DNA of 9,720 nucleotides from an uncultured Bdellovibrio sp. (GTDB lineage: Bacteria > Bdellovibrionota > Bdellovibrionia > Bdellovibrionales > Bdellovibrionaceae). Shown here in pieces: positions 1-7,434 of this stretch. The position numbers and the translations under genes were made by a program. Numbering within the stretch: the stretch's first letter is position 1; every line of letters starts with the position of its first letter. Location of the stretch: the NCBI GenBank assembly GCA_937871355.1, contig CALMPX010000251.1:1-9720 (forward strand), written 5' to 3'. The notes beneath the pieces are model-generated. The model did not search any database. It worked only from the letters and a program-made list of their open reading frames with translations, and had not been told where the DNA came from.

Positions 1-699
1 AGCACAGCCATGACTTTGATAGAAAATGAATTACTGCGTGACGATAAAGAATATAAAAATAAATTAAACTCACTTAAATTTAACATGCTCAATGATTTTT
101 TAGCATTACCGACGCAAGAAGTTTATGAAACTTCGATTGGACTTATATTAAATGACAAGAAAAAAGCTTTAAGTGGTCTTCAGCAGTGTTTAACGTTAGA
201 GCCTGAAAATTTACAATGTCGCTGGTTAGAGCTTAAATATCACAGACGTTACAACATGGGGATATTTAACGAAAAAGCGGTAGCCTATATAGAAACGGCT
301 CAGAATTTTAAACAACTACAGCTTTTAAAAAACTCTTTACTCGTCGCTTTGGGTCGAGCTGGAGAAATAGTTAACAACTCAAATAATAAAGATAATAAGA
401 CTTTAAATAGCGAAGACAGTATTCTCGAAAATATTATTAATTATAGCTCCGCTATTCAGGCAGAAAACTACCTTAAAGCTAAAGAGGTTTATAATTATAT
501 GAATATACACTACGCCGACTATCCCGATCTTATATTTATGTCGTATCAGTTGTCGAAATTATGGCCCGAAGGCGTCAGTCTCTCTGAAAGTAACTTGGAA
601 AAAAAATTCGAAGTCTATCAAAAAAAATGCGCCGACCTTCCCGCTAGTTTAGCCCGAAAGTATTTTTTTGATATTTCACTTTGCGTAAGGAGTTTATAA
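1..699 (+). CDS. Helical-repeat (TPR-like) protein, 5' end outside window
   Basis: Function unknown. The frame is open from the left edge, and the first ATG (position 10) has no ribosome binding site before it, so I read this as the C-terminal part of a longer protein whose true start lies upstream. The visible ~230 residues are mostly predicted alpha helix. Two stretches look like TPR-type helix pairs: one around the segment KKALSGLQQCLTLEPEN, and one around ENYLKAKEVYNYMNIHYADYP. Such repeats usually mediate protein contacts, but no partner can be named. A low-complexity Asn/Lys-rich linker (around positions 370-410) separates them. The stop codon at 697-699 shares a base with the ATG of the next gene, so it is probably in the same operon as the LptM-like gene and dapF. 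TPR assignment is by eye and weak; the reading frame itself is sound. Confidence 0.7.
   Translation, partial: STAMTLIENELLRDDKEYKNKLNSLKFNMLNDFLALPTQEVYETSIGLILNDKKKALSGLQQCLTLEPENLQCRWLELKYHRRYNMGIFNEKAVAYIETAQNFKQLQLLKNSLLVALGRAGEIVNNSNNKDNKTLNSEDSILENIINYSSAIQAENYLKAKEVYNYMNIHYADYPDLIFMSYQLSKLWPEGVSLSESNLEKKFEVYQKKCADLPASLARKYFFDISLCVRSL
686..692 (+). promoter_or_regulatory. Ribosome binding site fixing the LptM-like gene start
   Basis: TAAGGAG sits 6 nt before the ATG at 699. It favours that ATG over the in-frame TTG at 681, which would add six residues and place charged residues ahead of the signal peptide. The site lies within the last codons of the preceding gene, as expected for coupled translation. 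Confidence 0.75.
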
Positions 700-878
700 T
701 GAGAATTCAAAATTTATTAGTCATATCATTTATCGTCACGAGTGGTTGTGGCATCAAAGGCCCGCCGCTTCCTCCTGCTCCAGAGTCGCAGTCGGCGAAG
801 ACGATAGAACAACCTAAAGCCGACGCACCCGCAGCTGAAGCGATTAAAACTATTAAGAAGAAGAAAAAAACAAAATAA
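699..878 (+). CDS. lptM: LptM-like small outer-membrane lipoprotein
   Basis: A 59-residue lipoprotein. Residues 1-16 form a short signal peptide, and Cys17 is the lipidation site in the context VTSGC. The mature protein begins CGIKGPPLPP, which matches the CGLKGPLYFPP start of E. coli LptM (YifL). The rest is a Pro/Ala-rich, low-complexity tail ending in a Lys-rich stretch (KKKKK). In E. coli, LptM binds the LPS translocon LptD-LptE and helps LptD reach its correct disulfide-bonded form. In many Proteobacteria the gene sits beside dapF or lysA, and here it lies directly upstream of dapF with a 1-nt overlap (TAATG at 876-880). It also overlaps the preceding stop by 1 nt. Motif plus neighbourhood make the family call good. 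Whether it serves LptD here is inference, because only the N-terminal motif is conserved and the tail is unlike that of E. coli. Confidence 0.78.
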   Translation: MRIQNLLVISFIVTSGCGIKGPPLPPAPESQSAKTIEQPKADAPAAEAIKTIKKKKKTK

Positions 879-1645
879 TGTCGATTCAATCTTCACTTTT
901 ATCTGGAGCAGGAAACACATTTCACATTTATTATAATGTTAAAGATGTGGCGCTGACTTCAGAATTAGCTCAGAAGATCTGCGCCCAATTCCCTGCAGAC
1001 GGCGTCGTTTTTTTAAAAGAACCACAGGCCCCGAATCTATTTTATACTTGGGATTTTTATAATAATGATGGATCTCCTGCCGAGATGTGCGGAAACGCTA
1101 CTCGTTGCGTCGGCTACTACGTAGAAAATATTTTAGTGAATGCCGATAAAAAAATTGATTTGCAAACGACAGCCGGCTTGATTCAAATTCAAATCTTAGG
1201 GAAACACCAATATCAAGTGCGCATGACAACACCTCATATAACTCCACATTCAAAATTATTTGTATGTAATACAGGAGTACCCCATGTCGTTATCGAAATT
1301 CCAAGCGATCATACCTTTGATCAGCATAAAGCGATGGCCAAAGAGTTGCGCGAGAGTCTCGAATTTGCGCCGAAAGGTACAAACGTTACTTTAATTAAAC
1401 ACACGCCGATCGATGACGTCATTGAAGCAGTATCATACGAAAGAGGCGTCGAGGATTTTACTCAAGCTTGTGGCACCGGAGCGGTTGCCGCGGGATTATT
1501 TATGAACATTCGATATTTAAAAAACAAAATCAATATTAAGATGCCCGGAGGAACACTCATCGTCGACACGACAGATCGTCAGCAGCCGATGATGACTGGG
1601 CCTGCTGAACATTTAAAGGACTGTATTTATGAACTCAAAACTTAA
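878..1645 (+). CDS. dapF: Diaminopimelate epimerase DapF
   Basis: This cytoplasmic enzyme interconverts LL- and meso-diaminopimelate, giving the meso form used in peptidoglycan and as the lysine precursor. It is 255 residues, slightly short for the family (about 275). Both catalytic cysteines are visible: Cys71 in NNDGSPAEMCGNATRC and Cys198 in ERGVEDFTQACGTGA. Other family signatures are SGAGNTFHIYYN (residues 9-20), NTGVPHVV (131-138), KGTNV (166-170), PGG (223-225) and GPAEHL (241-246). The usual CGNGxRC is CGNATRC here, a Gly-to-Ala change next to the active site. The ATG overlaps the stop of the LptM-like gene, with only a weak AAGAAG upstream, so translation is probably coupled. The 3' end overlaps dapA by 17 nt. 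Confidence 0.95.
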   Translation: MSIQSSLLSGAGNTFHIYYNVKDVALTSELAQKICAQFPADGVVFLKEPQAPNLFYTWDFYNNDGSPAEMCGNATRCVGYYVENILVNADKKIDLQTTAGLIQIQILGKHQYQVRMTTPHITPHSKLFVCNTGVPHVVIEIPSDHTFDQHKAMAKELRESLEFAPKGTNVTLIKHTPIDDVIEAVSYERGVEDFTQACGTGAVAAGLFMNIRYLKNKINIKMPGGTLIVDTTDRQQPMMTGPAEHLKDCIYELKT

Positions 1646-2513
1646 AGGTGTCTTTTCTGCTTTAATCACTCCATTCGATAACGGAGAAGTTGACTATGCT
1701 TCATTAGAAAAACTAGTTGATTACCAAGTTCAACAAGGGATTAATGGATTGGTCATTAATGGAACGACGGCAGAAAGTCCGACGCTGACGTCGGCCGAAG
1801 TTAAAAAAATATTTTCACTTGTGCGTGCCATGGTGGGAATTCAATTTCCACTTATTTTAGGAACCGGCAGCAATTCCACAGCGAAATCAGTTGAAGACAC
1901 CAAGAAAGCAGCTGAACTCGGAGCGGACGCGGCCCTTGTCGTTGTGCCGTATTACAACAAGCCGCCGCAGCGTGGAATTATTCAACACTATAAATCTATT
2001 GCGAAGAATTCCGAAGTGCCAGTGATTATGTATAACGTTCCCGGACGAACGATCACAGCGATGACAGCTGAAACTATTTGGGAACTATCAGAAATTAAAA
2101 ATATTCTCGGTATTAAAGAAGCGAGCGGCGACATGTCTTTTGACCAAAAAGTAAAATCAAAACTGCAAAATGATTTTGTATTTTTATCTGGAGATGATGG
2201 AACTTATATTGATTTTTTAAAGCTCGGTGGACACGGAATTATATCCGTTATGTCGAATATCATTCCCCAACTGACAGTGGATTGGACACAGGCCGTGATG
2301 AGTGGTTCAGTGAATGAAACAGAAGCCACTTTTAAAAAGTTTAAAGGTCTTATTGACGGCATGTATGTCGAAGCCAATCCTATTCCCGTTAAATGGATGC
2401 TTTATCGTAAAGGCCTGATAAAGTCCCCTGAGATGAGATTACCATTAATGGCTTTAGACTCGTCATTTCATGCCGCCACTGAAAAATTGATGCTCGAAGT
2501 AGGCCTTTTATGA
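1629..2513 (+). CDS. dapA: 4-hydroxy-tetrahydrodipicolinate synthase DapA
   Basis: This enzyme condenses pyruvate with aspartate semialdehyde, the first committed step toward meso-DAP and lysine, in the cytoplasm. Its 294 residues are the normal length. Residues match the E. coli enzyme with an offset of +2: Lys163 (Schiff base, in LGIKEASGD), Tyr135 and Arg140 (MYNVPGRT), Thr46/Thr47 (GTT) and Tyr108/Tyr109 (PYYNKPP). The start ATG lies within the end of dapF, 8 nt after AAAGGA (1615-1620), which supports this start. Several positions that bind feedback-inhibiting lysine in E. coli are changed: His53 to Ser55, His56 to Val58 and Glu84 to Lys86. Asn80 and Tyr106 are kept. This suggests weak or no lysine inhibition (inference). 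The gene overlaps dapB by 4 nt (ATGA). Confidence 0.96.
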   Translation: MNSKLKGVFSALITPFDNGEVDYASLEKLVDYQVQQGINGLVINGTTAESPTLTSAEVKKIFSLVRAMVGIQFPLILGTGSNSTAKSVEDTKKAAELGADAALVVVPYYNKPPQRGIIQHYKSIAKNSEVPVIMYNVPGRTITAMTAETIWELSEIKNILGIKEASGDMSFDQKVKSKLQNDFVFLSGDDGTYIDFLKLGGHGIISVMSNIIPQLTVDWTQAVMSGSVNETEATFKKFKGLIDGMYVEANPIPVKWMLYRKGLIKSPEMRLPLMALDSSFHAATEKLMLEVGLL

Positions 2514-3214
2514 AAAAAATTAAAATAGGTCTTTTCGGAGCTTCTGGAAAAATGGGACAATCCATCCGTAAGTCTTTGGATCAGAAAATCTTTACTCCCT
2601 TTTTAGCTGTGAGTTCAAAAAGTTGTGATGAATTTACTTTTACAGTAGCTTCATTAAAAAATGTTGAACAAGAAATTTTAGAGCAAGTCGATGTCTGGGT
2701 GGATTTTTCAAGCCCCAAGCAGCTGCAAGAACTTTTACGACTCACTCAAAAAACACCAATTGTGAGCGGAACGACCGGCTGTACAGCGGGACAGATTAAA
2801 AAAATAAAAGCCGCCGCAAAAAAACGTCCCTTATTTTGGGCTTCCAATATGAGTCTAGGCGTTTGGGCTTTACGTCAAGCGATCAAAGCTTTGGGCTTAA
2901 TTAAAGATTTTGATTTTAAGGTTGAAGAAATTCATCACACACAGAAAAAAGACAACCCTAGTGGAACCGCAAAGACCTTACGTGGTGATTTAGAAAAAAT
3001 TGTGAACAAAAAAGTGACTCTGCCGTTAGGTCAAAGAGTTGGTCATGTTTTTGGTATTCATAAAATCACCGCAGGTTCAAAAAGTGAGACGATCACTTTC
3101 GAACACGCAGCATTAAATCGCGAAGTATTTGCTGAAGGGGCTTTAAAGGCGGCAAGATGGATAATAAATAAAAAGCACGGGTATTACTCGATGGATAGTT
3201 TACAGGAGAAATGA
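2510..3214 (+). CDS. dapB: 4-hydroxy-tetrahydrodipicolinate reductase DapB
   Basis: This enzyme reduces the DapA product to tetrahydrodipicolinate using NAD(P)H, so its product feeds the route to the DapF substrate. The N-terminal Rossmann nucleotide-binding motif is GLFGASGKMG (residues 7-16). GTTG (87-90) and SNMSLGV (112-118) follow. The catalytic signature is EIHHTQKKDNPSGTA (140-154), with His142 and Lys146 in the places of E. coli His159 and Lys163. At 234 residues it is shorter than the E. coli protein (273) but keeps every motif through FAEGALKAARWI near the C-terminus; part of the shortening lies between residues 36 and 60. It starts inside the dapA stop (ATGA) with only a weak GTAGG upstream, so translation is probably coupled. 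It ends overlapping the tandem ATGATG of the next gene. Confidence 0.95.
   Translation: MKKIKIGLFGASGKMGQSIRKSLDQKIFTPFLAVSSKSCDEFTFTVASLKNVEQEILEQVDVWVDFSSPKQLQELLRLTQKTPIVSGTTGCTAGQIKKIKAAAKKRPLFWASNMSLGVWALRQAIKALGLIKDFDFKVEEIHHTQKKDNPSGTAKTLRGDLEKIVNKKVTLPLGQRVGHVFGIHKITAGSKSETITFEHAALNREVFAEGALKAARWIINKKHGYYSMDSLQEK
3204..3208 (+). promoter_or_regulatory. Ribosome binding site deciding the transaldolase start
   Basis: AGGAG lies 2 nt before the ATG at 3211 but 5 nt before the ATG at 3214. The second spacing is workable, and the resulting N-terminus (MKFFIDTAEV) is the family's usual one, so I start the gene at 3214. Confidence 0.65.
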
Positions 3215-3861
3215 TGAAATTTTTTATTGATACAGCCGAAGTAAGTGAAATTAAATTAGCCATCGAGCGTGGTTGGGTTGACGGCGTGACAACAAATCCA
3301 ACGCTTATTGCAAAATCGGGGCGTCCTTTTGTTGATGTTATTAAAGAAATTGCGAAACTAACTACAGGCCCGGTATCAGCCGAAGTGATTTCTCTCAAAG
3401 CTGATGAAATGGTTAAAGAAGGAACTGAGCTGGCAAAAATCGCCAGTAACATCGTTATTAAAGTTCCTCTATGTGAAGACGGTATGATTGCTGTTAAAAA
3501 ATTTACAGCTATGGGAATTAAAACCAATGTCACTTTAGTTTTCTCGGTGGTTCAAGCTTTATTGGCTGCGAAAGCCGGAGCAACCATGGTTTCTCCTTTT
3601 GTTGGCCGCTTGGATGACATTGGAACAGATGGAATGGGACTTATTTCTGATATTGTTCAAATGTACCAAAATTATGATTTCAAATCGGAGGTCTTAGTGG
3701 CTTCAGTTCGTAGTCCCATGCATATCCAACAAGCAGCTTTAATCGGTGCGGACATCGCAACGATTCCTTACAAAGTGATGCAGCAAATGACAGGACATCC
3801 GTTAACCACAAATGGAATCAATTCGTTTTTAGCTGACTGGAATAAAGCTCAAACTAAGTAA
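3214..3861 (+). CDS. tal: Small transaldolase (TalC/FSA-type family)
   Basis: A 215-residue TIM-barrel class I aldolase of the short transaldolase/fructose-6-phosphate aldolase family. It probably transfers a dihydroxyacetone unit between sugar phosphates in the non-oxidative pentose phosphate pathway. Key residues are Asp6 (FFIDTAEV), TTNP (26-29), Lys83 as the Schiff-base lysine (IKVPLCEDG), VSPFVGRLDD (126-135) and ASVRSP (163-168). Two positions help separate the activities: E. coli FSA has a Gln and a Tyr where this protein has Glu57 (SAEV) and Phe129 (SPFV), which favours transaldolase over free F6P aldolase. It is packed into the dap operon. Its link to DAP synthesis is not direct; supply of sugar phosphates to envelope synthesis is only a guess. 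The start at 3214 is chosen over 3211 from ribosome-binding-site spacing. Confidence 0.9.
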   Translation: MKFFIDTAEVSEIKLAIERGWVDGVTTNPTLIAKSGRPFVDVIKEIAKLTTGPVSAEVISLKADEMVKEGTELAKIASNIVIKVPLCEDGMIAVKKFTAMGIKTNVTLVFSVVQALLAAKAGATMVSPFVGRLDDIGTDGMGLISDIVQMYQNYDFKSEVLVASVRSPMHIQQAALIGADIATIPYKVMQQMTGHPLTTNGINSFLADWNKAQTK

Positions 3862-4301
3862 TGAAATTCAATTATTTACTTTTCTTTATGACCGTTTTTT
3901 TATTCCTTGGCTGTCAGACGCCGGGGTATTTCATTTCTGATTCGCCGTTGCAATTGCCGGAAATTAGAAAAGCAGTTAATGTGATTATTGGTAAGCCTCG
4001 CTTTGTCAGCACCAATGGTCGCGAAATGATGTCAGAGTTTCACAATAATAAGTTTGAACCCAATGATGAAACGGCAAAAAACAAGGTTCGCTACCAGACC
4101 AAAGTCACTATATTGGGTCCACGGCGGCCCTATGACATCAATGTTATCGTTTATCGCGAACAATTCGAAAATCAAACCAATGCCTACGTCATCCGAGATA
4201 TAGACGAAGGTCTAAGTCGTCAACGTGCAGTTGTTTTAAAAAAAGCGCTTAACCTTAGTCTCGATAGGCAGTCTGGATTTGACGGAGACAAGCCCTTCTA
4301 A
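3861..4301 (+). CDS. Lipoprotein of unknown function
   Basis: A 146-residue predicted lipoprotein that I do not recognise. Residues 1-17 form a hydrophobic signal peptide, and Cys18 in LFLGCQT is the likely lipidated residue. The residue at -3 is Phe rather than the usual Leu, so the lipobox is slightly off consensus. Gln at +2 would favour the outer membrane if Lol-type sorting applies. The mature part looks like a small alpha/beta domain: strands around RYQTKVTILG and YDINVIVYREQ, then a charged helix with DEGLSRQRAVVLKKALNLSL. No cysteine other than Cys18 is present. The ATG overlaps the transaldolase stop (TAATG), and the next gene starts 16 bp later, so it may work with the exported protein at 4318-6147 (inference from spacing only). 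Confidence 0.8.
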   Translation: MKFNYLLFFMTVFLFLGCQTPGYFISDSPLQLPEIRKAVNVIIGKPRFVSTNGREMMSEFHNNKFEPNDETAKNKVRYQTKVTILGPRRPYDINVIVYREQFENQTNAYVIRDIDEGLSRQRAVVLKKALNLSLDRQSGFDGDKPF

Positions 4302-4317
4302 GTAAACTTGTAAGAGT

Positions 4318-6147
4318 ATGATCTACCTACTGGCATTACTTATTCCCATAAGTTTTTTATATTCACCGAAGGTTGAAAAATCCGGAGCTGTATATATCGC
4401 CAAAACGATGCACATTACTCACGAAAGAAAAACTCCGGCTTATGCGCTCTTTCAGCAAGCGCAAAAAGTCATTCATCCCGAATCAGATCGCCAAATAGCT
4501 TCTTTAGAAAGTAAATCCATTTCTGGTTCAGAAATTTTATCGCTCAATCAAGTTGATCAAGTTAAAATTCAATTTCCTGAAGCAACAGTTGTTTCGCAAA
4601 TGGTGCTCGACAAAAAAGACTTGTTAATTCAGACTGATCTTCAATTGGGTCAATTAGTGGCAAAAGAAAAAGATTCACTCTTGCTTAATAAAATTCAAAA
4701 TCCGTTTGTTAATTCAAAACAATCGATTCCCAACTCAGCTTCTATTCAAGGTTTTTTTGAACTCAGTGATGGTGTTGGATTAACCAATCAAACGGTTTCT
4801 GTTCGACGAGTTCGCGAAGGACAGTCGATTGAACTCGGACAAGTCGATTTAAAAGCCGGAATGTATCAAATTTTTGTAGGATCATTCGACGGAGAGCTCG
4901 TTGCGGAAATCAAGGATGAAAACGGAATTATTATCGGCGAAGATCGCAAAAGAATTTCTGGATTAACTCGTCAAAATAATTATTTCCAAGGACCTCAATT
5001 AAAGCTGGGTCGTCCCAGTGGTTTTGCTGTCAACTTAAGAAACATTGATGATCGAAAAGTTAAAGACACAGACATTGCTGCCTCATTATTTTCGGGAAAT
5101 TATTCTCTAAAAAAAACAACTGACATCTATCCCAATGTCGCGCGACATTCGTCAACAGTAGCTCTTATCAACAGCGCCGGCGGTAAGTTGGCTCGAACGC
5201 TTTCTATTCGTACCGCTAAAGATCCATCTGAAGTTGTGCTATTTTCATCAAATTGGATTGAAGGAGCTAAAACTTATCTTTCAGAAAAACTTCAAATTCA
5301 ATACATGTCAGACGCAGGAATTATCATTGGGCGTGTGCTGTTAGATGGAAAGCCGGTTAATGGGGCCCAGGTTGTCGTTGAAAATCAGCCGGGTTTAGAG
5401 CCTTATTATTTAGATCAGTTTCTTATTCCACAAGTGCAGCAATCAAACACGACGGCGAATGGTTACTTCATTATCCCGGGCGTCCAAGAAGGTTCATACC
5501 AAATTTCAGCTTTTATACAAAACAGACACATCGGAAGCCAAGCTTACTTTGTTGAACGAAGCATTGCTTCGTACCAAGAAATTTTAGCTATGACTAATGT
5601 TAAAATAGCTACAGCTCGAAGTTTTGATGCTTTCACCGGACAAGTCGTGCCGACTGAACTTCAAATTCCTGGTTTGGAAGATTTACTTTCTTTAACTTTA
5701 GAAAGCGAAACTTACCCTGAAGGAACGCGATCAGGGTTAGTTGAAATTATTAACCGCCCGATGCAACGAGAATATCTTCCTTATATTTATTTGCAAAACC
5801 AAAGCAAAGATTATCTTCACTTACCGCAATTGACTGAAAAATTTATCGAATATCTCAGTCAAAATCATAAGATCAATGCAGATACTTCATTGTTCATCGG
5901 TTTTGTTCAGATGAAAAATTTCGAAGTGACTTTAACTGATGAAAAATTTGACCGAAGCAATATAGTTTACTTTGGTTCAACGGGCCAAGTCTCAATGACT
6001 CCGATTGAAAACGGCGGCTTTGTTGTTTTCAACATTCCTGTAGGAACCTCTGAAATTATTGTTGAAAATAAAGATAACGAAAAAATTGCGTCTCAAGCTT
6101 TCTATTCAAAAGCTTCGATGTATTATCTTGCGCACTTTGCGGATTAA
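4318..6147 (+). CDS. Large exported beta-rich protein with carboxypeptidase regulatory-like domain
   Basis: A 609-residue protein of unknown function. Residues 1-16 are hydrophobic (MIYLLALLIPISFLYS) and look like a signal peptide or anchor, though the start lacks the usual positive charges. An in-frame stop at 4303-4305 makes this the first possible ATG; the AAGAG before it is very close, so the start is somewhat uncertain. Residues ~334-412 resemble a carboxypeptidase regulatory-like beta sandwich, with GRVLLDGKPVNGAQVVVEN followed by TTANGYFIIPGVQEGSYQIS. Beta-rich stretches at ~150-215 and ~555-605 have a similar pattern (for example GGFVVFNIPVGTSEIIVE). No catalytic motif was seen, so a structural, adhesive or envelope-binding role is possible. 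It contains no cysteine. It ends the plus-strand cluster, converging on murD with a 1-bp gap. Confidence 0.82.
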   Translation: MIYLLALLIPISFLYSPKVEKSGAVYIAKTMHITHERKTPAYALFQQAQKVIHPESDRQIASLESKSISGSEILSLNQVDQVKIQFPEATVVSQMVLDKKDLLIQTDLQLGQLVAKEKDSLLLNKIQNPFVNSKQSIPNSASIQGFFELSDGVGLTNQTVSVRRVREGQSIELGQVDLKAGMYQIFVGSFDGELVAEIKDENGIIIGEDRKRISGLTRQNNYFQGPQLKLGRPSGFAVNLRNIDDRKVKDTDIAASLFSGNYSLKKTTDIYPNVARHSSTVALINSAGGKLARTLSIRTAKDPSEVVLFSSNWIEGAKTYLSEKLQIQYMSDAGIIIGRVLLDGKPVNGAQVVVENQPGLEPYYLDQFLIPQVQQSNTTANGYFIIPGVQEGSYQISAFIQNRHIGSQAYFVERSIASYQEILAMTNVKIATARSFDAFTGQVVPTELQIPGLEDLLSLTLESETYPEGTRSGLVEIINRPMQREYLPYIYLQNQSKDYLHLPQLTEKFIEYLSQNHKINADTSLFIGFVQMKNFEVTLTDEKFDRSNIVYFGSTGQVSMTPIENGGFVVFNIPVGTSEIIVENKDNEKIASQAFYSKASMYYLAHFAD

Positions 6148-6148
6148 G

Positions 6149-7414
6149 CTATCGATAGTTTTCTTGAATAAGCGCCTTAAAATAATTTCCGCGATCTTCG
6201 AAATTTTTAAACTCATCTAAGCTTGTTCCGCCGGGACTCAAAAGAACAACGTCTCCGGGCTGTAGATGGTTAAAGACATATTTAACAGCGTCGCCTAGTT
6301 TTGTATAAAGAGCGCCAACCAATTGTGATTTTAACTGAGCCATTTCGCCACACTGGCCAAAGAAAATAAAAGAAATATTGGAATGTTGAGATAAAATATT
6401 TAATTCCTGCCACGGAAGATTTTTATCTTTTCCACCTAACAGCAAAAATAGTGTTTTATTTTTTGCTGTTTTCGTTAAAGCGGCTTGTGTTGCGACTAAA
6501 ACTGAATCCATGGCTGTGGCTTTACTGTCGTTGATAAATAAGTTTCCGTTGAAAATTCCCACAGTTTCTAAGCGGTGATACAGACCTTTGAAATCGACCA
6601 TAGCCTGCAAGGCGGCAGGCGATAATTTTAAATACTTTGCTAATTGAAGAGCTACAGCTAAATTATCTAAGTTGTGTTCACCAATCAGCTGAGATTTTTC
6701 TAAGTACGCTTTCTCATTTGATTTTTGATAGCTGACCATTTCGCTTTTTCCAGGAATACGACTGCGGTATTGAACGAGATCTTTTGAATTTTCATTCAAA
6801 ACACAAACCTGTTTGGTTTTAGCTCCGATTTCACATTTCGTCATGTAATACGCGTCGGCAGAGGGATAGCGTTCTAAGTGGTTCGACGATAAAAAAGTAA
6901 TCGCCGAATAATCTAAATGAAGCTTATCGCAATTTTCTAATTGGTAACTCGAAAGCTCAATGACGATATATTTGGCTTTTTTCTTTTGAGTTAAAAGTTG
7001 TAAGCCATATTCAGCAAAAGGAATTCCGAGGTTTCCGCCGACAAAGGCGTGGGGATCATCAGCACGCAAAGCCTCACCTAAAAGGCTTGTGACCGTGCTT
7101 TTTCCCACCGAGCCGGTGATTCCAATTAAAATTTCATCGGTTATATAGGCGCAAGCTAAGTTAATTTCTGAAGTGATTTTCCAGCCTTTATTTTTAAGCG
7201 CCATGATATGGGTCGAGCTCAAAGGAACACCCGGGGAAATGACCAGTGTTCCTAGGGGAAGCTCATTTAATTGGTCCCACTGGTTCATGTCGGCTGTAGG
7301 ATTTTTTTCATCAAAGGTCAGAATATGTGAAGAGGGAGTTCCTCCTGCTAAAAGAAGATTTTTGGCGGCCGTTCCGCTTTTTCCAATACCGATAATGACG
7401 AATGAGGTCTGCAT
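6149..7414 (-). CDS. murD: UDP-N-acetylmuramoyl-L-alanine--D-glutamate ligase MurD
   Basis: This cytoplasmic Mur ligase adds D-glutamate to UDP-MurNAc-L-Ala with ATP, just before MurE adds meso-DAP. It is 421 residues, a little short for MurD (about 440). The N-terminal Rossmann-like domain begins VIIGIGKSG. The ATP-binding loop is GITGSVGKST (98-107), followed by GGNLG (126-130), ELSSYQLE (153-160), SSNHLERYP (176-184, His179) and Lys193 at the likely carbamylated position. The C-terminal domain shows HRLE (280-283), NDSKAT (295-300), LLGGKDKN (325-332) and LSPGGTSLDEFKNFEDRG (392-409). Two departures stand out: the P-loop reads GSVGKST rather than GTNGKST, and LSPGGTSLD replaces the common LSPACASFD. 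The ATG has AAAGGA 6 nt upstream (complement of 7421-7426). Confidence 0.95.
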   Translation of the reverse strand: MQTSFVIIGIGKSGTAAKNLLLAGGTPSSHILTFDEKNPTADMNQWDQLNELPLGTLVISPGVPLSSTHIMALKNKGWKITSEINLACAYITDEILIGITGSVGKSTVTSLLGEALRADDPHAFVGGNLGIPFAEYGLQLLTQKKKAKYIVIELSSYQLENCDKLHLDYSAITFLSSNHLERYPSADAYYMTKCEIGAKTKQVCVLNENSKDLVQYRSRIPGKSEMVSYQKSNEKAYLEKSQLIGEHNLDNLAVALQLAKYLKLSPAALQAMVDFKGLYHRLETVGIFNGNLFINDSKATAMDSVLVATQAALTKTAKNKTLFLLLGGKDKNLPWQELNILSQHSNISFIFFGQCGEMAQLKSQLVGALYTKLGDAVKYVFNHLQPGDVVLLSPGGTSLDEFKNFEDRGNYFKALIQENYR

Positions 7415-7434
7415 AGTGTTTCCTTTAAGTTTAC

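Noticed and set aside
707..920. Two minus-strand open frames opposite the LptM-like gene
   Set aside because: They arise from the Pro/Ala/Lys-rich codons of the lipoprotein and have low-complexity products.
3093..3533. 146-codon open frame on the minus strand across dapB and the transaldolase
   Set aside because: It lies antisense to two well-supported genes, has no ribosome binding site, and its product resembles no family I know.
6095..6115. Inverted repeat AAGCTTT / AAAGCTT with a 7-nt loop near the end of the 609-residue gene
   Set aside because: No T-run follows directly on either strand, and it lies in coding sequence; probably chance.
6149..6162. Palindrome CTATCGATAG followed by TTTT, between convergent gene ends
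   Set aside because: Folded as a hairpin it gives only about 3 base pairs around a 4-nt loop, too weak for an intrinsic terminator.
6184..6208. Six-pair AT-rich stem (AATTTC/GAAATT) with following T residues inside murD
   Set aside because: Too AT-rich and short to call a terminator for the plus-strand operon.
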